Source of the DNA: Cristatella mucedo
Lineage: Eukaryota > Bryozoa > Phylactolaemata > Cristatellidae
NCBI GenBank assembly: GCA_009760855.2
Contig: WPIO01000033.1
Span: 30,001 to 94,000 of the forward strand
Length of the DNA: 64,000 nucleotides
Direction of reading: 5' to 3'
Below the pieces are notes generated by a model. It worked only from the letters and a program-made list of their open reading frames with translations, ran no database searches and was not told the origin of the DNA. Position numbers and translations under genes: made by a program. Shown here one piece after another: positions 33,667-46,912 of the stretch; the stretch's first letter is position 1, and each line of letters begins with the position of its first letter.

Positions 33667-36515
33667 CTGCAACGACAGTGCTTATCTACATCACAGCTAA
33701 TATGTTCGCCAAATTACCGATGTCGAGTGAAGGGGCTAAAATAGCGAAGCAGCTTCTGAATAATTTTTACCTAGAATACATTTCTGCCTTATGCCTGACG
33801 CCTAGTTTTAACAATTGTAAATATGCAAATTTTATTTTGAAGACAAGGCAATCGTTCGCAACGCATTTTCAAAATGCGAAATATCGGTCCCCTGTCAGCC
33901 AGAGACATCTTCCCAAAGAGATTGGCCGACTTGCAGGTTGAAGGAAGGAACGCTACTTGCCTGCGAGGGCTGGCCAATCTTCAATCTGCTGGGTAATGTT
34001 GCCCTAAGAGAGCTTTTGGGCAGGACTGCTTAGAGATGGTCATCGAAAGGGAGGACCTGGCGAGATTTGAAGTCTGGAGCGCAGGTGCCGACCACAAAGT
34101 CATGGCCTAGCTCTGCATTGTTTGCATTTACCGACCCAGGTCGTGATTTCAGGTGCAATGCGGAAATTCTGTATTACATCTGAAGGAAGAAGTCATAGTA
34201 ACTGCTGCTCTTCAGGCGCTAAGAAAATGAGACTCTTTACTCAGGCGACTTGACTTTAGGTGGCGGAAGAGTCTCGACTGTTGGAATTAAATATCGCAGA
34301 GGCCTCTGTCCCAGGTTACTGCTTCCTAATTAACTGTCATTGCGATTTTCGCGTCCGTGTGTAGTCTACATGTCGATTCATTCCAGAGCACCAGCGTCCT
34401 CACGCTACCACGCGGCTCCTTCGACTTAGAGATCATCTCGTTACCTTAAGCTTGCATTCAAACAAACCGACCATTCCTGTACACCTCTGTCCTCCGGAAT
34501 GCCGCCGTGGTCACGTTCCACCAGATTCTCAGCGTCTCAACGTCTCATCGCCTTTCATTGTGATTTATAAATACATTCTTAGATCGCAAGCTGAGCTAGT
34601 AATTGACGAACGTCTATAAGTGGCTTATTGTCGTGGCGCCTACGCTCAAGATCCGTCATCATTTACGTCATTTCTACTGTTTCGTCGGTTCCGGTCAAAT
34701 TTCCTGAGTGCCAGTGAGAGTGTCGGTTCGCGTTTGTGTACTACGCAACGAGCTGGTTCATGAATCGATACCAGTCAGTGGTACAAGGAGTGGGTAGCCT
34801 GAAGGTCGCAATGTTTGCATTTGGACTATTGCTTTAGTATGATGCTTGCCTACATATTTTGGCTTGACACGGAACATGTGACCGGCCCTGATTAGTTCAT
34901 TACGTTAAATGATGTCTTTAAGAGAGCGTGCAAGCGCCAGTTTAGTGCTCTACTTGTCTTAAGGTGTTGTTGTAAAGACGACGAGCGTTTACCCGAGCCA
35001 TGTATATAATCAGAGCTCAAGCCGAGTTTCGTAATTGCCCGGAAGAATAAGTGATCACATTTTACTTAGTAAGGCATGCGTTTGAAAAAATGTATTCACA
35101 GTATTTCTTTAGTATTACTGCCTGAAATTCAATAAATCCTCGAGGACAAAGTGGCAGTTGGGTAGTAGAGTTTTTCCCTCGGTGTTCTCAAAGCGTGATT
35201 GCCATTCGGTTGATATTGCACGCTCGCTAGCCTGCTGAAGCCAACGTACAAATAGAGGACAGACGAAAAAAATCCTAGTTGCGTGCAAAGTGTTGTGTAG
35301 GAAGTGAGTGGCTTAAATGTAGAAGCTCTAGATCGCTGGTAAGCATTTGCCACTGAGAGTGACGAGAGAGAAAAGATAGCTGATTGGGAATCGCTATGGT
35401 GAGGTGCTGAGGCTGAAACGTGCACAAAGATAAGCCTCTGCCAGGACGGATAATAATTAAAGATATTGGAACGGCTGATTTAGTGTCTGTGGAAGACGTG
35501 GCGTAAAAATAGGGTGTGTACGCGCCGAGCCGTTGCAGGCGATATTTGTCAGCGTAAAACCTTTTCTCTGTTAGCACAGATAAAACGAGAGCAAACGAAC
35601 AACTGCCAGCAATTTTAATCCACGGTTGACCAGCAGGTGCGTATCGTAGAATCATTTGAACTTATTAGGCATTGCTACTGCAGGGTATATTCTATCGCTG
35701 CGTCAGCATTACATTAGCCGAGAGCTCAGATTTTCCCTAAAAGCGAAGCAAAACTTTTAAGATTCGTGCGTTCAGAAACTAGGCATGTCGTGATAGGAGC
35801 TAGAGCAGCACACTATCTAATGCGTAGCTGTTAACAAATCTTTTTAATGAGTGCTCATAGCATGTGCGCGTCACGAAGTGCATAAGACTAACCGAAGGTT
35901 CATACTAAACAGCTCCTGTGAGTGTTGTCTAGGGTGATTTATTAGGCCCTACGTGAGCGTGATATTTATCAGGTTTTCAAGGCTTGCTCTAGCAAAATGA
36001 AATGCTCGCCATGAACCGCTGGCTACCTCTTGTAGTCAAGTAAATTGTTGGGCACCTCAGTTGAGTTACCTTTCGGTGTTCAGACGTCTGTAAAACTGCG
36101 TAACAAACAAAAAAGTAGGCATTAAATTTGTACAGCATACCAAGTAAACTTAATGTCTTTCAAGGAACTTTGAATAGGCTGAAGCTGGAAGAAGACTCAG
36201 TAGTACCTACTTCAATCCACATGAAAGGACATTGTATTCGACGTCGGTTTTTAATCTTGGATGTGGGAAATTGGCACGGTGCAATGAATTTCGGTTAAGC
36301 AACTACTTTAACTCGAAATTAAAGTTTCTTTTCCTGAAGACGTCCTCTCTATGCACCGGGTGCGTCAATCGCTGAGCTGGGTCTAATTGAAGACAGCGTT
36401 AGATTAGTGCAAAACGCACACCAATGTCTAGCTGGACATGACCTGTGCATAAGTTCAATCAGCTAGAGTGTTGCATGCAAGCAGTTACGCCTTCAACTCG
36501 AGCAAAGCATTCTTA

Positions 36516-36842
<327 letters not shown>

Positions 36843-39800
36843 TCAGTCGTCGACTCGGCAGACGGCCCGTTTGTCTGTTGCGGAGTTTCAGTCAGAAGAA
36901 TAGGGCCGCTTTTTTTTTTTTCAATGGCAAGCGTGTGATTCAAAAATCCTTAAATGCAGTTGACAACGGATCAGCAAAAACTCTTCGATGCGTTGTCTTG
37001 AACTGAGGAAAAATAGGGAGATCCTTGCATCAACCATGTCCGGTAGCTAGCCAAGGCCAAGCGATCAAAAGAGCAAGTACACTCGGGATTCAATAGGCGA
37101 AATTAAGTGTAGGAGATTATGCGTCTGCATAACAGTTTGGCACTTACGGCAGCTTTACGCAGCCGCTAAAGCTCTTGTGGAGCTGTTAACGTTAGACGAA
37201 CTAGCCATCCAGCGATCAATTTGTTATTGGCGGCCTACGATTTAACCCATGAACCTGCTTACACTATGGCTGCTGCTTGTGGATGTTACCACTAAACATT
37301 CAGTAGTGCTTTACATGTAGCATCCGTAATGTGCATCTAAAGAGATACATTTCTCGGATTGCCTATGCAAGCGTATTATTATTATAAATGAAAATATTAT
37401 TATTTTTACTTGAGAAAGTATGTTCACTGCTCATCAGTATCGCTTGCATTTTACAAAGCTTTCGCTGACTGCACAGTTTTCTCTCTAGTCAGCAGAATTC
37501 GGGTCAGAGAAAATTGTGTCGCGGGTGGTAATACGCTGTAATTGAAGTACGGTACAGAAATAGAGAAAAGTATAGTGTGACTATCTAAGCATTTCCGCTC
37601 GGGCCAGCTCCTCTTCAGCTGCTGCACTTGCAGCAAGACGTTCAGACGAGGCAAAGGGAATATTCTGGTATCTCGTTTGAAAGAGTGATAATAATTAGGG
37701 AGACTCTTTGCTAACTGTCAAACTGCTGCTCTAGCTAACGGCTAAGGAAAGTTCATTACCAGTTTTCAATTGCGTCACAGTACAACCATGACAGGATGGC
37801 AGTACAATTATCCTGAGGAAGACGTGTTGCCCCAAAAGCTGCAGTGCTCGAAACCCTCCCAAGCGTACGTCGCAGATATAGAGAGCAAGAGCTACATTCC
37901 GTAAAGTCCTGGGCAGTTGAATTTACTAGCATGATCGCAGAGGCGAGACTCACGGATAATTGACAAGGCACATTCACTCGGCCACGCGCGTCGTTCGTTC
38001 GGCTGCCGTAGTAGCTCAGTCTTTAGTGAGCTGTGGAAACGCGAGTAGTTAAGGCTATAAAGGCTAACCGGTGCTTTTTAGATTTGGATTCTGCATTAAA
38101 TACTCCTGCTGCTTTTCCAAATGTTGAGTCTCGCAACGTCTCACTCTATGTTTACTACAAATGATCTCCTTCGAACCGTCGTCGAAGGTCGAGCGACTAC
38201 ATGACCGTCCAGCCACTTGGCTTCTACTGGAAAGAAAGCAGGTCAATTGGTTCGTTGAATCGTTCAGAGTTTTAAAATGCGCAAGTAATAGCCGTAAAAT
38301 TCATTGGAACGGAGAAGCGCCTTTATTTAATTCAGATGCAGCATATTCAAATATTTCTGCTAAGTTTCTTCAAGTTCGGAAACTACGCGAAAGCATTTTA
38401 GAGCGTGTTTCAGGTTTGTGAGAAAGTTGATGCAAAGCAAGGTTTGCTTACCTGAGCAGAAAAACAGGTCACCATCTAATCAACAAGACCCACCATGCTG
38501 CTAAAACCTTGAGCGTGAGCGTTTTTAAATCACAATTTGTCATTCGGTCTGTTTGGTAGTGCGTCGAGAACAGATATGGCCAGAGATTCAGATTAGTAGC
38601 GAAGCTTCAAACTTCGACGACCAACCACCGACTGTGGTATTGCGACAAGCGGAGAGACCTCGCTTGAAGGCAATGGCGAGTTCCTATAAGCGTTTTTTTT
38701 ATGGATCGTGCACTTTAATAAGGCTGCGAATGTAGCAATGGAATTTATCAACCTACCGTTAGATGCCATCAACAAAATCTACGCTATGTGCAGCTGTGGC
38801 ACTGCTGCGTCTTCACTTTCATCCCCATATTCCGTCAGAACCTTCAAAGTCTTGTCCTTTCTGTGAGCATGTGCTGCTGATGTTGGCATTATCGTAACAG
38901 GAACATGCTCTCAAAAGTGAAATACCGTGACAGCAATGTAATAGTTATTTTACGATCTAGCGGTACTACGCAACTATAAGGCTAACTCTACAGTGTAGCA
39001 TGGCCGGCTTGGTGTGCTTTCGGGTATTCATTTACTGTGGGTTGTAACTTGTACGGACGCCTCGCGACCTATTAATTGAACGTTCACCTCAACGGCCTGA
39101 AATTCGAGGCTTGTTTTTCTCAGGGACCAAAGAGGCAATTTTTCGCCCCCAGTTTGAAAAGGAAACAACGTTGAAGCTCGTCTACGTATTAGTAATATCC
39201 TGTTTACGCTGACTTCCAAATAAACTAATTATTTTTTGACTTACATTATTCCGCAACCTCTTGAGTGTCGCTTGGAAAATCGTCAGCAGACTCTGATACC
39301 TTATGAGCTACGTCAATAGACTGCTTCCTGCATACCAAGAGGGCCTGCAACTCTTACTCGGTCCTCAAGAAGCTTAATGCTATATCCATTTCGTCATTTA
39401 AGCACTTTCAACAGTAGGCATCAGCCTCAATACGTCGCTTAACACCGACCTGGTTTGCTACAAATCAAGCAGCGTATGTGTTCCAAGGTTCCACTTCGCA
39501 ATTTGAGGTCAATTAAAGCCTTCGCTCCGCCACACCTATGCACAAAACTCTCGAACAGGTACGTCGTCGTACAAACCGAATCTTCCGTATCGATTCGTTC
39601 ATTCTAGTCTGTAATTTATTTCAAATCCGTAGTACACGGTGCATTGAGCAGGTTTGCTCGTAAGCCCACACCGCACCGCCTACAGATGTCATGACAATGC
39701 CTGGCGAGACGACAGCTAAAACGAGGCTTAAAACCGCCAGCTCCTCATAGTTTTAGTTCCGTTAGTAAAAAATGTCATCTCGTTGGTGAAGCCTTCCGAC

Positions 39801-40111
39801 CGTGTGTGAGCTATCAATGATCGCACGAATGACGTCATTTCCAGCACGTGTAAAGTACTTTCAAAGAAACGCGGTTGCCCTAGTTGGACGTTCAAACGTC
39901 TTGACAATGACAGTACAGACTAAGCAAACAAGGCTTCAACGTGGCCACCGCCAGTGGTTATGTCTGGAAAGTGTACACTGAGCGTAAGGATTCGATAGCC
40001 TGTCACTCTGTGCCCCGAGAGGTTAAGCTCATGCTGGGGTCTGCTTTATGGCTGCACGGTTAGCTAGTTGCAATCAGAGGCATTACATGTGCACGGTGCA
40101 GCGCTACTTAC

Positions 40112-40290
40112 CTTGCTGCATCTGACAGATAACTCCGGCGGCTTCATCCCGAGAGCAGTCGTGCTGCTTCCATGGTGCATGCGGGCACTGCCCAATCGAG
40201 TCCTCGGTACCATTGCACGTTACTTCGTCGAGTAGGAAAGAGCCGTATCTCGGCGTGGCATACATAGACGTCAGTATGCCCATTGCATCT
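40112..40290 (-). CDS. SRCR exon B2: second half of SRCR domain
   Basis: 179 bp, acceptor GTTACAG, donor GTAAGTAGCG, phases 2 in and 1 out. The four Cys and the PRYGSFLLDE and PHAPWKQHDC cores are intact. The reading frame from acceptor to donor is open (59 codons). It joins A1 across a 3.28-kb intron that contains the U1/U2 junction. Confidence 0.94.
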
Positions 40291-43138
40291 CTGTAACGAC
40301 AGTGCTTATTTACATCACAGCTAATATGTTCGCCAAATTACCGATGTCGAGTGAAGGGGCTAAAATAGCGAAGCAGCTTCTGAATAATTTTTACCTAGAA
40401 TACATTTCTGCCTTATGCCTGACGCCTAGTTTTAACAACTGTAAATATGTAAATTTTGTTTTGAAGACAAGGCAATCGTTCGCAACGCATTTTCAAAATG
40501 CGAAATATCGGTCCCCTGTCAGCCAGAGACATCTTCCCAAAGAGATTGGCCGACTTGCAGGTTGAAGGAAGGAACGCTACTTGCCTGCGAGGGCTGGCCA
40601 ATCTTCAATCTGCTGGGTAATGTTGCCCTAAGAGAGCTTTTGGGCAGGACTGCTTAGAGATGGTCATCGAAAGGGAGGACCTGGCGAGATTTGAAGTCTG
40701 GAGCGCAGGTGCCGACCACAAAGTCATGGCCTAGCTCTGCATTGTTTGCATTTACCGACCCAGGTCGTGATTTCAGGTGCAATGCGGAAATTCTGTATTA
40801 CTGCTGAAGGAAGAAGTCATAGCAACTGCTGCTCTTCAGGCGCTAAGAAAATGAGACTCTTTACTCAGGCGACTTGACTTTAGGTGGCGGAAGAGTCTCG
40901 ACTGTTGGAATTAAATATCGCAGAGGCCTCTGTCCCAGGTTACTGCTTCCTAATTAACTGTCATTGCGATTTTCGCGTCCGTGTGTAGTCTACATGTCGA
41001 TTCATTCCAGAGCACCAGCGTCCTCACGCTACCACGCGGCTCCTTCGACTTAGAGATCATCTCGTTACCTTAAGCTTGCATTCAAACAAACCGACCATTC
41101 CTGTACACCTCTGTCCTCCGGAATGCCGCCGTGGTCACGTTCCACCAGATTCTCAGCGTCTCAACGTCTCATCGCCTTTCATTGTGATTTATAAATACAT
41201 TCTTAGATCGCAAGCTGAGCTAGTAATTGACGAACGTCTATAAGTGGCTTATTGTCGTGGCGCCTACGCTCAAGATCCGTCATCATTTACGTCATTTCTA
41301 CTGTTTCGTCGGTTCCGGTCAAATTTCCTGAGTGCCAGTGAGAGTGTCGGTTCGCGTTTGTGTACTACGCAACGAGCTGGTTCATGAATCGATACCAGTC
41401 AGTGGTACAAGGAGTGGGTAGCCTGAAGGTCGCAATGTTTGCATTTGGACTATTGCTTTAGTATGATGCTTGCCTACATATTTTGGCTTGACACGGAACA
41501 TGTGACCGGCCCTGATTAGTTCATTACGTTAAATGATGTCTTTAAGAGAGCGTGCAAGCGCCAGTTTAGTGCTCTACTTGTCTTAAGGTGTTGTTGTAAA
41601 GACGACGAGCGTTTACCCGAGCCATGTATATAATCAGAGCTCAAGCCGAGTTTCGTAATTGCCCGGAAGAATAAGTGATCACATTTTACTTAGTAAGGCA
41701 TGCGTTTGAAAAAATGTATTCACAGTATTTCTTTAGTATTACTGCCTGAAATTCAATAAATCCTCGAGGACAAAGTGGCAGTTGGGTAGTAGAGTTTTTC
41801 CCTCGGTGTTCTCAAAGCGTGATTGCCATTCGGTTGATATTGCACGCTCGCTAGCCTGCTGAAGCCAACGTACAAATAGAGGACAGACGAAAAAAATCCT
41901 AGTTGCGTGCAAAGTGTTGTGTAGGAAGTGAGTGGCTTAAATGTAGAAGCTCTAGATCGCTGGTAAGCATTTGCCACTGAGAGTGACGAGAGAGAAAAGA
42001 TAGCTGATTGGGAATCGCTATGGTGAGGTGCTGAGGCTGAAACGTGCACAAAGATAAGCCTCTGCCAGGACGGATAATAATTAAAGATATTGGAACGGCT
42101 GATTTAGTGTCTGTGGAAGACGTGGCGTAAAAATAGGGTGTGTACGCGCCGAGCCGTTGCAGGCGATATTTGTCAGCGTAAAACCTTTTCTCTGTTAGCA
42201 CAGATAAAACGAGAGCAAACGAACAACTGCCAGCAATTTTAATCCACGGTTGACCAGCAGGTGCGTATCGTAGAATCATTTGAACTTATTAGGCATTGCT
42301 ACTGCAGGGTATATTCTATCGCTGCGTCAGCATTACATTAGCCGAGAGCTCAGATTTTTCCTAAAAGCGAAGCAAAACGTTTAAGATTCGTGCGTTCAGA
42401 AACTAGGCATGTCGTGATAGGAGCTAGAGCAGCACACTATCTAATGCGTAGCTGTTAACAAATCTTTTTAATGAGTGCTCATAGCATGTGCGCGTCACGA
42501 AGTGCATAAGACTAACCGAAGGTTCATACTAAACAGCTCCTGTGAGTGTTGTCTAGGGTGATTTATTAGGCCCTACGTGAGCGTGATATTTATCAGGTTT
42601 TCAAGGCTTGCTCTAGCAAAATGAAATGCTCGCCATGAACCGCTGGCTACCTCTTGTAGTCAAGTAAATTGTTGGGCACCTCAGTAGGGTTACCTTTCGG
42701 TGTTCAGACGTCTGTAAAACTGCGTAACAAACAAAAAAGTAGGCATTAAATTTGTACAGCATACCAAGTAAACTTAATGTCTTTCAAGGAACTTTGAATA
42801 GGCTGAAGCTGGAAGAAGACTCAGTAGTACCTACTTCAATCCACATGAAAGGACATTGTATTCGACGTCGGTTTTTAATCTTGGATGTGGGAAATTGGCA
42901 CGGTGCAATGAATTTCGGTTAAGCAACTACTTTAACTCGAAATTAAAGTTTCTTTTCCTGAAGACGTCCTCTCTATGCACCGGGTGCGTCAATCGCTGAG
43001 CTGGGTCTAATTGAAGACAGCGTTAGATTAGTGCAAACGCACACCAATGTCTAGCTGGACATGACCTGTGCATAAGTTCAATCAGCTAGAGTGTTGCATG
43101 CAAGCAGTTACGCCTTCAACTCGAGCAAAGCATTCTTA

Positions 43139-43465
<327 letters not shown>

Positions 43466-46400
43466 TCAGTCGTCGACTCGGCAGACGGCCCGTTTGTCTG
43501 TTGCGGAGTTTCAGTCAGAAGAATAGGGCCGCTTTTTGGGATTACAATGGCAAGCGTGTGATTCAAAAATCCTTAAATGCAGTTGACAACGGATCAGCAA
43601 AAACTCTTCGATGCGTTGTCTTGAACTGAGGAAAAATAGGGAGATCCTTGCATCAACCATGTCCGGTAGCTAGCCAAGGCCAAGCGATCAAAAGAGCAAG
43701 TACACTCGGGATTCAATAGGCAAAATTAAGTGTAGGAGATTATGCGTCTGCATAACAGTTTGGCACTTACGGCAGCTTTACGCAGCCGCTAAAGCTCTTG
43801 TGGAGCTGTTAACGTTAGACGAACTAGCCATCCAGCGATCAATTTGTTATTGGCGGCCTACGATTTAACCCATGAACCTGCTTACACTATGGCTGCTGCT
43901 TGTGGATGTTACCACTAAACATTCAGTAGTGCTTTACACGTAGCATCCGTAATGTGCATCTAAAGAGATACATTTCTCGGATTGCCTATGCAAGCGTATT
44001 ATTATTATAAATGAAAATATTATTATTTTTACTTGAGAAAGTATGTTCACTGCTCATCAGTATCGCTTGCATTTTACAAAGCTTTCGCTGACTGCACAGT
44101 TTTCTCTCTCTAGTCAGCAGAATTCGGGTCAGAGAAAATTGTGTCGCGGGTGGTAATACGCTGTAATTGAAGTACGGTACAGAAATAGAGAAAAGTATAG
44201 TGTGACTATCTAAGCATTTCCGCTCGGGCCAGCTCCTCTTCAGCTGCTGCACTTGCAGCAAGACGTTCAGACGAGGCAAAGGGAATATTCTGGTATCTCG
44301 TTTGAAAGAGTGATAATAATTAGGGAGACTCTTTGCTAACTGTCAAACTGCTGCTCTAGCTAACGGCTAAGGAAAGTTCATTACCAGTTTTCAATTGCGT
44401 CACAGTACAACCATGACAGGATGGCAGTACAATTATCCTGAGGAAGACGTGTTGCCCCAAAAGCTGCAGTGCTCGAAACCCTCCCAAGCGTACGTCGCAG
44501 ATATAGAGAGCAAGAGCTACATTCCGTAAAGTCCTGGGCAGTTGAATTTACTAGCATGATCGCAGAGGCGAGACTCACGGATAATTGACAAGGCACATTC
44601 ACTCGGCCACGCGCGTCGTTCGTTCGGCTGCCGTAGTAGCTCAGTCTTTAGTGAGCTGTGGAAACGCGAGTAGTTAAGGCTATAAAGGCTAACCGGTGCT
44701 TTTTAGATTTGGATTCTGCATTAAATACTCCTGCTTTCCAAATGTTGAGTCTCGCAACGTCTCACTCTATGTTTACTACAAATGATCTCCTTCGAACCGT
44801 CGTCGAAGGTCGAGCGACTACATGACCGTCCAGCCACTTGGCTTCTACTGGAAAGAAAGCAGGTCATTGGTTCGTTGAATCGTTCAGAGTTTTAAAATGC
44901 GCAAGTAATAGCCGTAAAATTCATTGGAACGGAGAAGCGCCTTTATTTAATTCAGATGCAGCATATTCAAATATTTCTGCTAAGTTTCTTCAAGTTCGGA
45001 AACTACGCGAAAGCATTTTTTTAGAGCGTGTTTCAGGTTTGTGAGAAAGTTGATGCAAAGCAAGGTTTGCTTACCTGAGCAGAAAACAGGTCACCATCTA
45101 ATCAACAAGACCCACCATGCTGCTAAAACCTTGAGCGTGAGCGTTTTAAATCACAATTTGTCATTCGGTCTGTTTGGTAGTGCGTCGAGAACAGATATGG
45201 CCAGAGATTCAGATTAGTAGCGAAGCTTCAAACTTCGACGACCAACCACCGACTGTGGTATTGCGACAAGCGGAGAGACCTCGCTTGAAGGCAATGGCGA
45301 GTTCCTATAAGCGTTTTTTTTATGGATCGTGCACTTTAATAAGGCTGCGAATGTAGCAATGGAATTTATCAACCTACCGTTAGATGCCATCAACAAAATC
45401 TACGCTATGTGCAGCTGTGGCACTGCTGCGTCTTCACTTTCATCCCCATATTCCGTCAGAACCTTCAAAGTCTTGTCCTTTCTGTGAGCATGTGCTGCTG
45501 ATGTTGGCATTATCGTAACAGGAACATGCTCTCAAAAGTGAAATACCGTGACAGCAATGTAATAGTTATTTACGATCTAGCGGTACTACGCAACTATAAG
45601 GCTAACTCTACAGTGTAGCATGGCCGGCTTGGTGTGCTTTCGGGTATTCATTTACTGTGGGTTGTAACTTGTACGGACGCCTCGCGACCTATTAATTGAA
45701 CGTTCACCTCAACGGCCTGAAATTCGAGGCTTGTTTTCTCAGGGACCAAAGAGGCAATTTTTCGCCCCCAGTTTGAAAAGGAAACAACGTTGAAGCTCGT
45801 CTACGTATTAGTAATATCCTGTTTACGCTGACTTCCAAATAAACTAATTATTTTGACTTACATTATTCCGCAACCTCTTGAGTGTCGCTTGGAAAATCGT
45901 CAGCAGACTCTGATACCTTATGAGCTACGTCAATAGACTGCTTCCTGCATACCAAGAGGGCCTGCAACTCTTACTCGGTCCTCAAGAAGCTTAATGCTAT
46001 ATCCATTTCGTCATTTAAGCACTTTCAACAGTAGGCATCAGCCTCAATACGTCGCTTAACACCGACCTGGTTTGCTACAAATCAAGCAGCGTATGTGTTC
46101 CAAGGTTCCACTTCGCAATTTGAGGTCAATTAAAGCCTTCGCTCCGCCACACCTATGCACAAAACTCTCGAACAGGTACGTCGTCGTACAAACCGAATCT
46201 TCCGTATCGATTCGTTCATTCTAGTCTGTAATTTATTTCAAATCCGTAGTACACGGTGCATTGAGCAGGTTTGCTCGTAAGCCCACACCGCACCGCCTAC
46301 AGATGTCATGACAATGCCTGGCGAGACGACAGCTAAAACGAGGCTTAAAACCGCCAGCTCCTCATAGTTTTAGTTCCGTTAGTAAAAAATGTCATCTCGT

Positions 46401-46730
46401 TGGTGAAGCCTTCCGACCGTGTGTGAGCTATCAATGATCGCACGAATGACGTCATTTCCAGCACGTGTAAAGTACTTTCAAAGAAACGCGGTTGCCCTAG
46501 TTGGACGTTCAAACGTCTTGACAATGACAGTACAGACTAAGCAAAACAAGGCTTCAACGTGGCCACCGCCAGTGGTTATGTCTGGAAAGTGTACACTGAG
46601 CGTAAGGATTCGATAGCCTGTCACTCTGTGCCCCGAGAGGTTAAGCTCATGCTGGGTTCTGCTTTATGGCTGCACGGTTAGCTAGTTGACAATCAGAGGC
46701 ATTACATGTGCACGGTGCAGCGCTACTTAC

Positions 46731-46912
46731 CTTGCTGCATCTGACAGATAACTCCGGCGGCTTCATCCCGAGAGCAGTCGTGCTGCTTCCATGGTGCATG
46801 CGGGCACTGCCCAATCGAGTCCTCGGTACCATTGCACGTTACTTCGTCGTCGAGTAGGAAAGAGCCGTATCTCGGCGTGGCATACATAGACGTCAGTATG
46901 CCCATTGCATCT
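46731..46912 (-). CDS. SRCR exon B3: second half of SRCR domain with one extra codon
   Basis: 182 bp instead of 179. A 3-bp duplication (cgt on the plus strand) adds an Asp, giving FLLDDEVTCNG where the other array copies have FLLDEVTCNG. The frame is kept. Acceptor GTTACAG and donor GTAAGTAGCG are intact, phases 2 in and 1 out, and all four Cys are present. The extra residue sits just before a Cys-bearing strand, in a region where many SRCR domains carry an acidic pair, so it may be tolerated. Confidence 0.94.

Noticed and set aside
35275-35655. 126-codon minus-strand ORF present in all four units
   Set aside because: Intronic, no family signal; the three U4 differences I could see in the translations all change the amino acid, so there is no sign of protein constraint.
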